Below, piece by piece: positions 23,017 to 30,846 of a stretch of DNA of 35,726 nt. The stretch is from JAUNST01 sp964452285 (GTDB lineage Bacteria > Patescibacteriota > Microgenomatia > UBA1400 > PJMF01), in assembly GCA_964452285.1 (NCBI GenBank), contig CAYVKW010000005.1, positions 1 to 35,726 of the forward strand, in the 5' to 3' direction. Numbering within the stretch: the stretch's first letter is position 1; each line of letters opens with the position of its first letter. Under the pieces are notes generated by a model. It was not told the DNA's origin and did no database searches. It saw nothing but the letters and a program-made list of their open reading frames with translations. The translations under genes were made by a program, and so were the position numbers.

Positions 23017-24108
23017 TTAATTACTTTTTGAGGAAGGCAAATTGTTACGGCGCTTAATTTCTGCCCAAATCCCCTTCTCTATCTCGCGCATATATTCTGG
23101 ATGAGCTAAAAGTTCCTTTTTGCTTGGCTCTTTGCCTTGAGCCAAAACTTCACCCTTATATTTATAAAAACTACCGCTTTTTTCAAGCTGACCATATTCG
23201 ACGCCGATGTCGACTAAGTCGCCAACCCAAGAAATGCCGTTTTGGTCCATTTCGAATTCCGCAATGCGGAAAGGCGGAGCGAGTTTATTCTTGGTGACCT
23301 TAACACGATGGCGACTACCGACGATTTTATCCCCTTCTTGAATATTGCCAATTTTACGAATATCAAGACGTTGTGAGGCATAAAACTTGAGGGCCTGGCC
23401 GCCGGTGGTAGTTTCAGGATTGCCAAACATAACTCCAATTTTCATCCGAATTTGATTGGTAAACATAACTAAAGTCTTAGTCTTATTAATAGCGGCAGTG
23501 AGCTTGCGCATAGCCTGCGACATTAGACGAGCTTGAGTACCCATTTGATGATCGCCCATATCACCTTCGATTTCGCTCTTTGGAACCAAAGCGGCAACAG
23601 AATCGATAATAAGAATATCGACACCGCCAGAACGAATAAGAGTCTCAGCAATTTCTAAAGCTTGCTCACCATAATCTGGCTGAGAGATAAGCATCTTGCT
23701 TAAATCAACGCCAATGGCGGCGGCGCGAATAGGATCCAAGGCATGCTCAACGTCGATAAAAGCAGCGACGCCGCCTTTTTTTTGGACATCGGCAATCGCG
23801 TGCAGACATAAAGTGGTTTTACCAGACGCTTCTGGACCATAAATTTCCACGATTCTACCTTTGGGAAAACCGCCGATACCTAAGGCGAGATTGAGAGCAA
23901 GAGAACCAGTAGAAACGACAGGAATAGTAGCCATGTTTTTCAAAGAGTCTTCCATTTTCATAATGGAACCTTTGCCAAATTGTTTTTCTATTTGCGCCAT
24001 AGCCGCATCTACAGCTTGGAGTTTTTGTTTCTCTTGTAAATCTACATCAGTAGATTTGTCTTGAAGAGTTTTATCTAATCTGTCAGTTTTGCTTGTTTTT
24101 TCTGCCAT
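23017..24108 (-). CDS. recA: Recombinase RecA
   Basis: The DNA strand-exchange and SOS-coprotease ATPase. Walker A is GPEASGKTT near residue 90 and Walker B is LIIDSVAAL near 166. The L1/L2 DNA-binding loops lie in GDMGDHQMGTQARLMSQ and FTNQIRMKIGVMFGNPETTTGG. It has 363 residues; the first 30 or so are a charged extension ahead of the AAMAQIEKQFGKGSIM block that begins most RecA proteins. The start ATG has a Shine-Dalgarno AGAAAGG at a normal distance. A promoter and a stable hairpin lie upstream in the leader. No LexA-type operator was recognised. Confidence 0.98.
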   Translation of the reverse strand: MAEKTSKTDRLDKTLQDKSTDVDLQEKQKLQAVDAAMAQIEKQFGKGSIMKMEDSLKNMATIPVVSTGSLALNLALGIGGFPKGRIVEIYGPEASGKTTLCLHAIADVQKKGGVAAFIDVEHALDPIRAAAIGVDLSKMLISQPDYGEQALEIAETLIRSGGVDILIIDSVAALVPKSEIEGDMGDHQMGTQARLMSQAMRKLTAAINKTKTLVMFTNQIRMKIGVMFGNPETTTGGQALKFYASQRLDIRKIGNIQEGDKIVGSRHRVKVTKNKLAPPFRIAEFEMDQNGISWVGDLVDIGVEYGQLEKSGSFYKYKGEVLAQGKEPSKKELLAHPEYMREIEKGIWAEIKRRNNLPSSKSN

Positions 24109-24145
24109 AATTAACCTTTCTAGAGTTAAGATGTAAAGAGTTGGT

Positions 24146-24180
24146 GGAGGCGACGCTTTTTTTTCTAAAGCGTCGCCTCC
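24146..24180 (-). promoter_or_regulatory. Stable hairpin in the recA leader
   Basis: GGAGGCGACGCTTT (24146-24159) and AAAGCGTCGCCTCC (24167-24180) form a perfect 14-bp stem with a 7-base loop. It lies between the recA promoter and its ribosome binding site. No T run follows it on the reverse strand, so it does not look like a normal intrinsic terminator for the gene at 24255-24758. Confidence 0.6.
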
Positions 24181-24217
24181 TGATATTGACTAATGACCTA
24201 AATCTTTATTGAATATT

Positions 24218-24246
24218 AAATTACTCTGTTTTGTCATTTTTGTCAA
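24218..24246 (-). promoter_or_regulatory. Probable recA promoter
   Basis: On the reverse strand TTGACA (24246-24241), a 17-base spacer and TAATTT (24223-24218). This predicts a leader of about 100 bases containing the 14-bp hairpin. Confidence 0.5.
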
Positions 24247-24254
24247 CCACTGAT

Positions 24255-24758
24255 TTAACTATCTTGGGCCTTATTCTTAGCCTTATTTGCCTTCTCTGAT
24301 TTATCGACAAAACAGAGCATAGTGGCGCAAGTGAGATGATAATAGTCTTGAATCTTTTCCAGTAAATCAGCTACTGACCAAAGTCCAAGTTCTTGCCCTA
24401 AGAAAAGATGGTAATAAGCTTTGTTAATGAAAAAAAGCGCGCATTCATAGCGGCGGACTTTTTCCCAAGCCTGAAACTTACGATAGGCTTCCATTAATTG
24501 GACACAGCTTTCTTTGAGAAAACTCTGGGCGTCTCGGCACCAATCTCTTAACTCTGGATCGCTTTGATATTCGCTGAGAATCTGCGCTAATTCTAAATTA
24601 AGCTCGTGACCACGTTGCCAGGCTTTGAGAGAAGTGAAGTTTTTTCTTTTTTTAATTGCTTCTGGAGCGAGAGCTTGCTCATTAACATCCTCGGCTACTT
24701 CTGGAGCAATTGAGCAATCTAGTCCAGACTGTTCTAGGGTTTGTTTTTTGTCTTTCAT
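24255..24758 (-). CDS. Four-helix-bundle protein (23S rRNA intervening-sequence protein-like)
   Basis: A 167-residue cytoplasmic protein, mostly helical. Residues about 40-145 resemble the small four-helix-bundle family first described from 23S rRNA intervening sequences: it begins with FTSLKAWQRGHELNLELAQIL and continues with amphipathic helices (DAQSFLKESCVQLMEAYRKF, ALFFINKAYYHLFLGQELG). The usual NIAEG-type motif of the second helix is not clear, so it is a divergent member. A charged head (1-38) and a lysine-rich tail are added. The function of the family is unknown; it is not in an rRNA gene here. A GAAAG sequence precedes the ATG. Confidence 0.6.
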   Translation of the reverse strand: MKDKKQTLEQSGLDCSIAPEVAEDVNEQALAPEAIKKRKNFTSLKAWQRGHELNLELAQILSEYQSDPELRDWCRDAQSFLKESCVQLMEAYRKFQAWEKVRRYECALFFINKAYYHLFLGQELGLWSVADLLEKIQDYYHLTCATMLCFVDKSEKANKAKNKAQDS

Positions 24759-24953
24759 ACAAACTTTCTATAATAATTAATAGGGAGAGATTAAAGTGGC
24801 TGCTAGCTTGGCAAAATTAGTCTCTAATAAACAATTGTCAGTATAATTATGATAAAAAAATGATAATAAAAATAAAGAAGATAAAAAAACATTGAATAAT
24901 AGGCTTAAATTTAAATTAAAAAAACCTGAATAATTAAAAAAATGAAAAAATAA
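24759..24953. other. AT-rich gap with no gene
   Basis: About 195 bases between the four-helix protein start and the permease stop. It is very AT-rich. ATTAGTCTCTAAT (about 24818-24830) is a short palindrome that could be an operator, and a poor reverse-strand promoter may lie beside it. I see no ORF or RNA gene. Confidence 0.4.
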
Positions 24954-26171
24954 TTATTCGTAACGAAGCGCTTCAATGGGAGAAAGTTTAGCGGCAGAAC
25001 GAGCGGGTGCCACGCCAAAAATGAGACCAACTGCTAAAGAAACGCCAAAAGCTAAAAGGAGAGCTTGAGAGGTAATAACGGCAGGGAAATACAAATTGAG
25101 GAAAAGGACGATGATCCAAGCCAAAAGTAAACCTAAAAGGCCACCGGATAAAGAAAGGAAAAGAGCTTCGAAAAGAAACTGCAAAAGAATAATTTTTGGC
25201 GTGGCACCCAGAGCTTTACGCAAACCGATTTCTCTGGTTCGCTCAGAAACGGAAACTAGCATAATGTTCATAATCCCGATGCCGCCGACCACTAAAGAGA
25301 TAGCCGCAATGCCACTAAGACCGATAGTCAGAACATTGAGAATTTGATTAATCGTATTAAGGATTTCTTGTTGATCGATAATGGTAAACTCGTCGGCGGC
25401 TAAGCGTCCATGTTCGACTAAAGTATCTCTAATGATAACCTTGGCGGCTTGAATTTCTTCTGGGTCTCTAACTTTGACGATGATTTGGTCAATTTTAGTA
25501 TTGCTATTTAAATCAAAAGCAAGAGGATATGGGATGTAAGCCCAAGAGTCAAAAGGTGGACCGGCAAAACCAGAAGTTTTCTTTTCGGCGACGCCAACGA
25601 CAGTAAAAGTTTTTTCGCCAACTTTGATTTTTTTGCCGACAGGATTAATGTTAACGAAAAGATTTTTGGCTAAATCAAAACCTAAAAAAATAACAGACCT
25701 TTTACTATCAAGATCGGCTTGATTGAACATAGCGCCGAGAGCAATTTTAAGATTGAGAGCTTCAATGATAGCTGGAGAAGTACCAACAAGAGAGGTGGTT
25801 TCAGTGTTTTGACGAAAAGAAAGTTGAGAATAACTTTGTACCAGAGGAGTAGCGGAAGAAATAACATTTTTGAGTCGACTGAGGGTGCGAACATCGTCCA
25901 AAGAAAGAGAGATGTTGGTAGCAGAACCAAGAATAGCGCTAAAACTTTGGCGTTGCTGATTCTTTTTATCAGTACCGCCAGGAACTACATAAATAGTATT
26001 GGCACCAAGAGCATTAAATTGATCTTCGATATATTTAGTGACACCAGAACCAATAGCCGATAGACTAACAACGGAAGCAACGCCAATAATAACGCCAAGC
26101 ATGGTCAAAAAAGCGCGGAACTTATTGACAAAAATGGAGCGAAGAGACAGAATAGCAATTTGTAAAAGCAT
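24954..26171 (-). CDS. ABC transporter permease, MacB/FtsX family
   Basis: A 405-residue permease with the MacB topology. One membrane helix lies near the N-terminus (about 15-45, AFLTMLGVIIGVASVVSLSA), then a large external MacB-type domain (about 50-270), and three helices in the C-terminal FtsX domain (about 283-305, 335-360 and 370-395). The block SERTREIGLRKALGATPKIIL near 308 is typical of FtsX-type permeases and contacts the ATPase. The stop of the ATPase gene lies 3 bases before its start. With the ATPase and adaptor it forms a tripartite exporter whose substrate (peptide, lipid or antibiotic) cannot be told. Confidence 0.92.
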   Translation of the reverse strand: MLLQIAILSLRSIFVNKFRAFLTMLGVIIGVASVVSLSAIGSGVTKYIEDQFNALGANTIYVVPGGTDKKNQQRQSFSAILGSATNISLSLDDVRTLSRLKNVISSATPLVQSYSQLSFRQNTETTSLVGTSPAIIEALNLKIALGAMFNQADLDSKRSVIFLGFDLAKNLFVNINPVGKKIKVGEKTFTVVGVAEKKTSGFAGPPFDSWAYIPYPLAFDLNSNTKIDQIIVKVRDPEEIQAAKVIIRDTLVEHGRLAADEFTIIDQQEILNTINQILNVLTIGLSGIAAISLVVGGIGIMNIMLVSVSERTREIGLRKALGATPKIILLQFLFEALFLSLSGGLLGLLLAWIIVLFLNLYFPAVITSQALLLAFGVSLAVGLIFGVAPARSAAKLSPIEALRYE

Positions 26172-26174
26172 ACT

Positions 26175-26885
26175 TCAAACAGAGCTTTCTTGGCTAGATG
26201 AATGAGTGTCGTGAATAATTTTACCGTCCTTAAAAGTAATTTGACGATGAGTAATTTTGGCGACGCTGGAGTCATGAGTAACAACAATAACAGTTTTACC
26301 TTCATGAGAAAGCTGGCGTAGAATATCTTTAATATCGGCGCTAGATTGACTATCTAAATTGCCAGTTGGCTCGTCGGCAAAAATAATCGAAGGATTGTTG
26401 ATTAAAGCGCGGGCAATAGCAACGCGTTGCTGTTGCCCGCCAGATAATTGAGAAGGTTGATTGTCCAAACGATCGCCTAAGCCGACTTTTTCCAACATAG
26501 CGATAGCTCGTTCTTTTCTTTCGGCGGCGGAAACACCAGCATAAAAAAGGGGCAAAGCGACATTTTCCCAAGCAGAAGTACGAGGTAGAAGATTGAAGGC
26601 TTGGAAAACAAAACCAATGTGGAGATTGCGAAGTCTGGCGCGGGCGACTTCGTCAAGACCAGTGATGTCATGACCATCTAAATAAATAGTGCCTGAAGTC
26701 GCCTCAGCCAGACTGCTAGCAATTTGCAAAAAAGTAGATTTACCAGAACCACTACTGCCGACAACGCCAATAAATTCATGAGGAAAAATTTCAATGTTCA
26801 CAGTGTCTAAAGCTTTAATTTGATAAACACCAAGAGTATAGATTTTGGAAACTTGAACAAAACGTAAAAGCGGAGTCTGAGACAT
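26175..26885 (-). CDS. ABC transporter ATP-binding protein, MacB/LolD type
   Basis: A 236-residue ATPase subunit. Walker A GSSGSGKST lies at residues 43-51, the Q-loop at FVFQAFNLLPR (about 92-102), the signature LSGGQ at 147-151, Walker B IIFADEP at 167-173, the D-loop at GNLDSQ, and the switch histidine in VVTHD near 205. The VFQ.FNLLP block groups it with the MacB/LolD/FtsE class that pairs with FtsX-type permeases. It lies between the adaptor (2 bases upstream) and the permease (3 bases downstream). Confidence 0.95.
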   Translation of the reverse strand: MSQTPLLRFVQVSKIYTLGVYQIKALDTVNIEIFPHEFIGVVGSSGSGKSTFLQIASSLAEATSGTIYLDGHDITGLDEVARARLRNLHIGFVFQAFNLLPRTSAWENVALPLFYAGVSAAERKERAIAMLEKVGLGDRLDNQPSQLSGGQQQRVAIARALINNPSIIFADEPTGNLDSQSSADIKDILRQLSHEGKTVIVVTHDSSVAKITHRQITFKDGKIIHDTHSSSQESSV

Positions 26886-26887
26886 AA

Positions 26888-27922
26888 TTAATTGAGAACA
26901 ACTAATTCTCCTAATTCCAAGCCAGTTAAAATCTCAATGTCGTTTTCCGTTTCCAAACCAGTAGTGACAGGACGCTCGCTAATGACGGCAGTTTGCTGGT
27001 CAAGCACACGAACATAAGGCGCTCCATCTTGAATAAAGATGGCTTCCAACGGCAAACTGCCAACTGACTTTTTTTCTTGAAGAATAATGCGAGCGTCGCC
27101 ATTCATACCAAGACGAACCGTGTCTAAATCAACACCTGGAAGTAAGAATTCAACTTCAAAAGCAGTGCCAGAACTGCCGACGATACTGGTTAAAGAAATT
27201 TCATCTACGACAGTGTTTATTTCTAAATTGGGCAAAGCATCAAAATTGACCAAGGCTGATTGACCTTCATGGATAAGATTGAGATCAAGCTCGTCAATCA
27301 AAGCGCGGAAGATAAGAGTGTCTGGATCAACAACAGTGAAGGTGTCGGTATAGAGAATATTCATAGGAGCAACCAAAGTGGGTGCTTGAGTGATAATGCC
27401 GTCAATAGGAGAAATAAGACGAGTATTATTAATAGCAATGCTGCCAATTTCTACGTCTAAGACGCTATTGTTTAAACTAATTTGGTCAAGCTGACTGGTC
27501 AAAACTTCATTATCTGTCGGAGAGCGAGTTTTGAATTGCTCTTGATAGTCGTCAAATTGAAGGCGATCGGAAAAATAATTATTGAGAGATTTTTCCAATC
27601 TCTTCTGCAAATCAGCTTGGTCAATAACAGCGAGGGTTTGGCCGGCGGCAACAAAGTCTCCTTGTTGGACGTTGACTTTGGTGAGCTTGCCGCCGGCTGG
27701 ATAAAAAAGTGTAACTTTGCGCTTGGCATCGACGATGCCGGAAAGAGTCAAACTGCTGAGGAGGTCTTTTTGGGCAAAAACTACGGTAGGAGAAGATAAA
27801 ATAGCCGCCTTAGCTTTTGCCTGATAATAAAGAAAGTAAAGAAAAAGAATACCAATTAAAATAATTGAGGCAATGGCAAATCCCCAATGTTTTTTAAGCC
27901 AGAATAAACATTTGCGACACAT
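26888..27922 (-). CDS. Membrane-fusion/adaptor protein, MacA/HlyD-like
   Basis: A 344-residue protein with an N-terminal membrane anchor (about 13-33) and the adaptor layout: a lipoyl-like half near 60-100 (VNVQQGDFVAAGQTLAVID), a short coiled-coil hairpin (about 105-165), the second lipoyl half (LISPIDGIITQAP near 171), then a beta-barrel domain. The conserved GDFVAAGQ and PIDGIIT blocks are those of the RND/MacA adaptors. It is the first gene of the operon, with AAGGATT about 9 bases before the ATG. In bacteria without an outer membrane such adaptors work with MacB-like permeases alone. Confidence 0.9.
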   Translation of the reverse strand: MCRKCLFWLKKHWGFAIASIILIGILFLYFLYYQAKAKAAILSSPTVVFAQKDLLSSLTLSGIVDAKRKVTLFYPAGGKLTKVNVQQGDFVAAGQTLAVIDQADLQKRLEKSLNNYFSDRLQFDDYQEQFKTRSPTDNEVLTSQLDQISLNNSVLDVEIGSIAINNTRLISPIDGIITQAPTLVAPMNILYTDTFTVVDPDTLIFRALIDELDLNLIHEGQSALVNFDALPNLEINTVVDEISLTSIVGSSGTAFEVEFLLPGVDLDTVRLGMNGDARIILQEKKSVGSLPLEAIFIQDGAPYVRVLDQQTAVISERPVTTGLETENDIEILTGLELGELVVLN

Positions 27923-27979
27923 AAGTTTTAATCCTTAATATGCATGCCCAAATGTATCCGGCAATTAGGCAAAAGAAAT

Positions 27980-28324
27980 TTAGCTATCGCCAGTAAAAAT
28001 ATAGGCGAGAAAAGTATTAATAAGAGAATAGACAATAGCAGCCAAAATGGCCCACCAGATATTCACAATGGTAAATCCGGGCACAATCCAGGACGCAAGC
28101 AGAAAGAGAAAACCGTTGACGACAAGATAAAAAAGTCCGAGAGTCAAAACGGTGAGCGGCAAAGATAAAAATTGCAGAATAGGTTTGAGAAACATATTGA
28201 TGAAACTAATAACCAAAGCAGTAACAAAAGCAACTGCCAAATTAGCAATACCAATGCCAGGAATAAGAAAAGCAGTAATAATAAGAGCGAGAACAGAAAG
28301 GAGAAAAAAACCAACTTTTGACAT
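27980..28324 (-). CDS. Four-TM membrane protein, phage-holin-4-2/YvlD family
   Basis: A 114-residue, very hydrophobic protein with four membrane helices (about 5-25, 29-50, 57-80 and 85-110). The pattern, with FINMFLKPILQFLSLPLTVLTLG in the middle, fits the Pfam family Phage_holin_4_2, common in bacterial chromosomes and unrelated to phage lysis in most cases. The function is unknown. The ATG lies 7 bases after a reverse-strand TATAAT (28337-28332), so the transcript is probably leaderless. Confidence 0.85.
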   Translation of the reverse strand: MSKVGFFLLSVLALIITAFLIPGIGIANLAVAFVTALVISFINMFLKPILQFLSLPLTVLTLGLFYLVVNGFLFLLASWIVPGFTIVNIWWAILAAIVYSLINTFLAYIFTGDS

Positions 28325-28331
28325 AGAAGAG

Positions 28332-28337
28332 ATTATA
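28332..28337 (-). promoter_or_regulatory. -10 box of the four-TM protein gene, leaderless
   Basis: TATAAT on the reverse strand, 7 bases before the ATG at 28324. Confidence 0.6.
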
Positions 28338-28416
28338 AGATAAGAAAAGTAAATTTACAAGAGAAAAAGATGATAATTGGAGCAGTTTTGATTTAAGATT
28401 TTGTAAAAATGTAGGG

Positions 28417-28422
28417 TATAAT
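28417..28422 (+). promoter_or_regulatory. -10 box of tRNA-Pro
   Basis: TATAAT ends 18 bases before the tRNA 5' end, a normal distance. No convincing -35 box was found. Confidence 0.5.
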
Positions 28423-28440
28423 AGGAGGAATTAAAAATGG

Positions 28441-28514
28441 CGGAGTGTAGCTCAGATGGCTAGAGTGCGCGCTTTGGGAGCGTGAGGTCGCAGGTTCGAA
28501 TCCTGTCACTCCGA
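28441..28514 (+). tRNA. tRNA-Pro, anticodon UGG
   Basis: Acceptor CGGAGTG pairs with CACTCCG and the discriminator is A. The D stem is GCTC/GAGT, the anticodon stem CGCGC/GCGTG with loop TTTGGGA (anticodon TGG), and the T stem GCAGG/CCTGT with loop TTCGAAT. The length is 74 and no CCA is encoded. The first base is C, as is usual for bacterial tRNA-Pro. Confidence 0.95.
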
Positions 28515-28539
28515 CAAAATTCTCAAAAAAAGTATGTGA

Positions 28540-28545
28540 TATAAT
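28540..28545 (+). promoter_or_regulatory. -10 box deciding a GTG start
   Basis: TATAAT ends directly before the GTG at 28546. Transcription should begin near 28552, which is itself an in-frame GTG, so that codon is the likely leaderless start. Confidence 0.55.
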
Positions 28546-28551
28546 GTGAAA

Positions 28552-29424
28552 GTGGGAAATATTTCTTGGGCTCAATTATTTATTTGTTTTTATATTTTTT
28601 CGGTAGTAGGACATTACCTTGAATTAATTTGGGCACCCATTGCAGCAAAAATTTCTGGAAAAGCAAAATTCCGACCGTTATTATTCACAGTGGCACCCTT
28701 AGCTATGCCTTACGGTCTAGGAGCAGTCGTGTTGATCATAGCTCTTGGAGCATTGATGAATAAAATTTCAGCGGGAGAAGCTTTTATTCTCAGTGCTATT
28801 TTAATGGGTGGAGTAGAATATTTATCAGCGGTAATAATTAAAATAACGCACGGAGGTCAAAATCCTTATTGGGATTACAGTGATAGAAGATTTAATATTC
28901 AGGGACAAGTGTGTTTAGCAAATGCACTTTTATTTGGCGTGACTGGAATATTTTTTTTAAAATGGATATTGCCGAGCTTAACAAATTTCTTTTTTTGGTT
29001 AGGAGAAAATAAAACAATTGTTTTGGGAGAAATATTATGTTTATTATTTGTTATAGATATGATTTATTCCTCTTGGAAGCATTTTGGAGTAGGAAAAAAG
29101 TGGTTGGAGTTAAAAACGTTACCAAAAGTTGTTAATTGGCGAGAATTATTAGAGGCAAAGAAGTGGCCAGACATTAATCAACGTTTAGCATGGTTAAAAG
29201 CTAGACGTGAGCACGTAAAAGAAAATGCTGTAAATAAATTAACGGCAAAGTGGGAATGTACAATGAATAGAGCAGAAGAAAGCATAACAGATAAATTAAA
29301 ACAAATAGAAGAGAAATTTCATTGGCCAATTCAAAAAGCAATAGTAGTAGTAATGAGAATTGTATTAACAATATTAACGTTGGGAACTATTTTAATTTGG
29401 GTTTTACCTAGCATTCTTAGTTAA
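28552..29424 (+). CDS. Putative membrane protein, PF06541 (CmpB/ABC-transporter type IV) family
   Basis: About 290 residues. The N-terminal half has four or five membrane helices (roughly 5-25, 42-68, 72-95, 120-140 and 153-172), with the family hallmark NPYWDYSDRRFNIQGQVCLANALLFG after the third. This matches the family labelled putative ABC-transporter type IV, whose role is unknown. Here a charged helical segment (about 185-255) and one more membrane helix at the end are added to the usual domain. The start is ambiguous: GTG at 28546 or 28552, with the second preferred because of the adjacent -10 box. The end overlaps the convergent ligase gene by 21 bases. Confidence 0.8.
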   Translation: MGNISWAQLFICFYIFSVVGHYLELIWAPIAAKISGKAKFRPLLFTVAPLAMPYGLGAVVLIIALGALMNKISAGEAFILSAILMGGVEYLSAVIIKITHGGQNPYWDYSDRRFNIQGQVCLANALLFGVTGIFFLKWILPSLTNFFFWLGENKTIVLGEILCLLFVIDMIYSSWKHFGVGKKWLELKTLPKVVNWRELLEAKKWPDINQRLAWLKARREHVKENAVNKLTAKWECTMNRAEESITDKLKQIEEKFHWPIQKAIVVVMRIVLTILTLGTILIWVLPSILS

Positions 29425-30846
29425 ACAAGGACGCAAACTAATAACTAAAAAGCCAAAAAGCAAAATGATAAAAGGTTGGAAAACGGCTTGATTGAATTGG
29501 GCGACAATAAGCAAGGCGAGACTGAGATAGAAAAGCGGCGGACATTGTCGCCAAGCAAAGAGGAGAAAATAAAAAAGAAGAACAAGTAAAATCAAGGTGA
29601 ACGGTAAGCCAAAAAAACTGAATAGGAGCAAAAAGAAATTGTCGGGAAAAGCGACGGTTTTTTTGGCGTCGGGAGCGATTTCAGAAATGGAGTTGTTAAA
29701 ATTAGATTGATAAATAGGTGCTTTTTTAGAACCAGAAAGAATTGAAAAAATTGAGGAAGTGGAATTAAAATCAGAAGAAAGTGAATCAGAAACAAAAAAA
29801 CCTCGTCCGCGTAACCAGACTTCTGGAGTGAACTGTTGGAGTTGACGGCGAAAAACATCTAGACGGACATCGATAGAATTGGTGCGCAAAAGATTGGTAG
29901 AGTCAGAAGGAATGCGCCAGGCTGTAAAGATGAAAAAGAAAAAGATAGAAATGAAAAAAATGAGAGCGAGAAGAAACTTTCTGAGGAGAGATTTTGATGG
30001 CGAGGACAAATGTTTTTTGTCAGAAGAAGCGGAAGGTTTAAAACGAATACGTGAAAAAAAGTAAATAATGGAGACAAGGGCTAAGGCGAGAAAACTAGAA
30101 CGAGAATAAGTAAAAACCAAAGCGAGAGAAAGAAAAGAGAAATAGGTGTAAACGAAAATAGTGGATAAAGAAGTACGAAAGTGGAAAAAAGTGAAATGAC
30201 GCGAAGAGAAAAAGGAAAAAGGGGCGCGCTCGCGACGGAAAAAGAAAAAACCGTAAATCAAACCAAAGACAAGAGCGAGCGCAGTGAAGGCAGGATCAAA
30301 CCAAGTGCCGATAAGACGAAAATAATGATCGTCCCAACCTAAATTTTCTAAAAAACGGGTATCAGGAAAAAAGAAGTATTGACTTAAACCAAGCAGAGCA
30401 AAAGTAAAAAAGAAGACAAAAAGAAGCTGACGATATTGGACCGCAGTAAAAAGTTGGAGACGCCAAAGGAGAAAGAAAAAGGAGAGATAAGTGAAAAAGC
30501 GTAAAGCATAAAGTAAAGAAGGCAGAGAGACACAACTAGAAGCGAGGAGTAAAAAAATGAGACCGCAAAAAAGAAAAGCAACGGCGCGAGATCGCGATGG
30601 AGATGAATGGGAAAAAAATCGAATCGGAGAGGAAAAGAGAGATTTTAAAGAAGATGAAGAAAAATGAAAAAAATAACGACGACAATAGAAATAAAGTTGA
30701 TAACAAAAAACTAAACAAAGGAAAAGAAGAATAAAGAAATCGTGGAAATAAAAAGCGAGCTGAGCAGAAAGAGTGAGACGAGTGAGCTGACCCAAAGTCA
30801 AAGAAATAAAAATGGCGACAACTAATAAACGAAGAATTTTTTTCAC
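29404..30846 (-). CDS. O-antigen ligase/polymerase-like membrane protein
   Basis: A 480-residue, strongly hydrophobic protein with about 10-12 membrane helices. Features of the Wzy/WaaL (O-antigen ligase) family are the GTWFDPAFTALALVFGL block near 187, FTYSRSSFLALALV near 245, and a large external loop between late helices (about 310-400) followed by a PDNFFLLLFSFFG stretch. Such proteins join or polymerise polysaccharide on a lipid carrier outside the membrane. The start is GTG, overlapping the GT2 stop by four bases (GTGA), so it is coupled. The coding strand is rich in T and C. Confidence 0.75.
   Translation of the reverse strand: MKKILRLLVVAIFISLTLGQLTRLTLSAQLAFYFHDFFILLFLCLVFCYQLYFYCRRYFFHFSSSSLKSLFSSPIRFFSHSSPSRSRAVAFLFCGLIFLLLASSCVSLPSLLYALRFFTYLSFFFLLWRLQLFTAVQYRQLLFVFFFTFALLGLSQYFFFPDTRFLENLGWDDHYFRLIGTWFDPAFTALALVFGLIYGFFFFRRERAPFSFFSSRHFTFFHFRTSLSTIFVYTYFSFLSLALVFTYSRSSFLALALVSIIYFFSRIRFKPSASSDKKHLSSPSKSLLRKFLLALIFFISIFFFFIFTAWRIPSDSTNLLRTNSIDVRLDVFRRQLQQFTPEVWLRGRGFFVSDSLSSDFNSTSSIFSILSGSKKAPIYQSNFNNSISEIAPDAKKTVAFPDNFFLLLFSFFGLPFTLILLVLLFYFLLFAWRQCPPLFYLSLALLIVAQFNQAVFQPFIILLFGFLVISLRPCLTKNAR

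Noticed and set aside
24146..24180. Hairpin upstream of recA read as a terminator of the four-helix gene
   Set aside because: No T run follows the stem on the reverse strand, and the recA promoter lies between it and the upstream gene. Kept as a leader element instead.
28393..28575. Reverse-strand ORF with a VGVTGFEPATSRSQ-like sequence
   Set aside because: This is the well-known false protein produced by reading antisense through a tRNA gene. It overlies tRNA-Pro(UGG) exactly.
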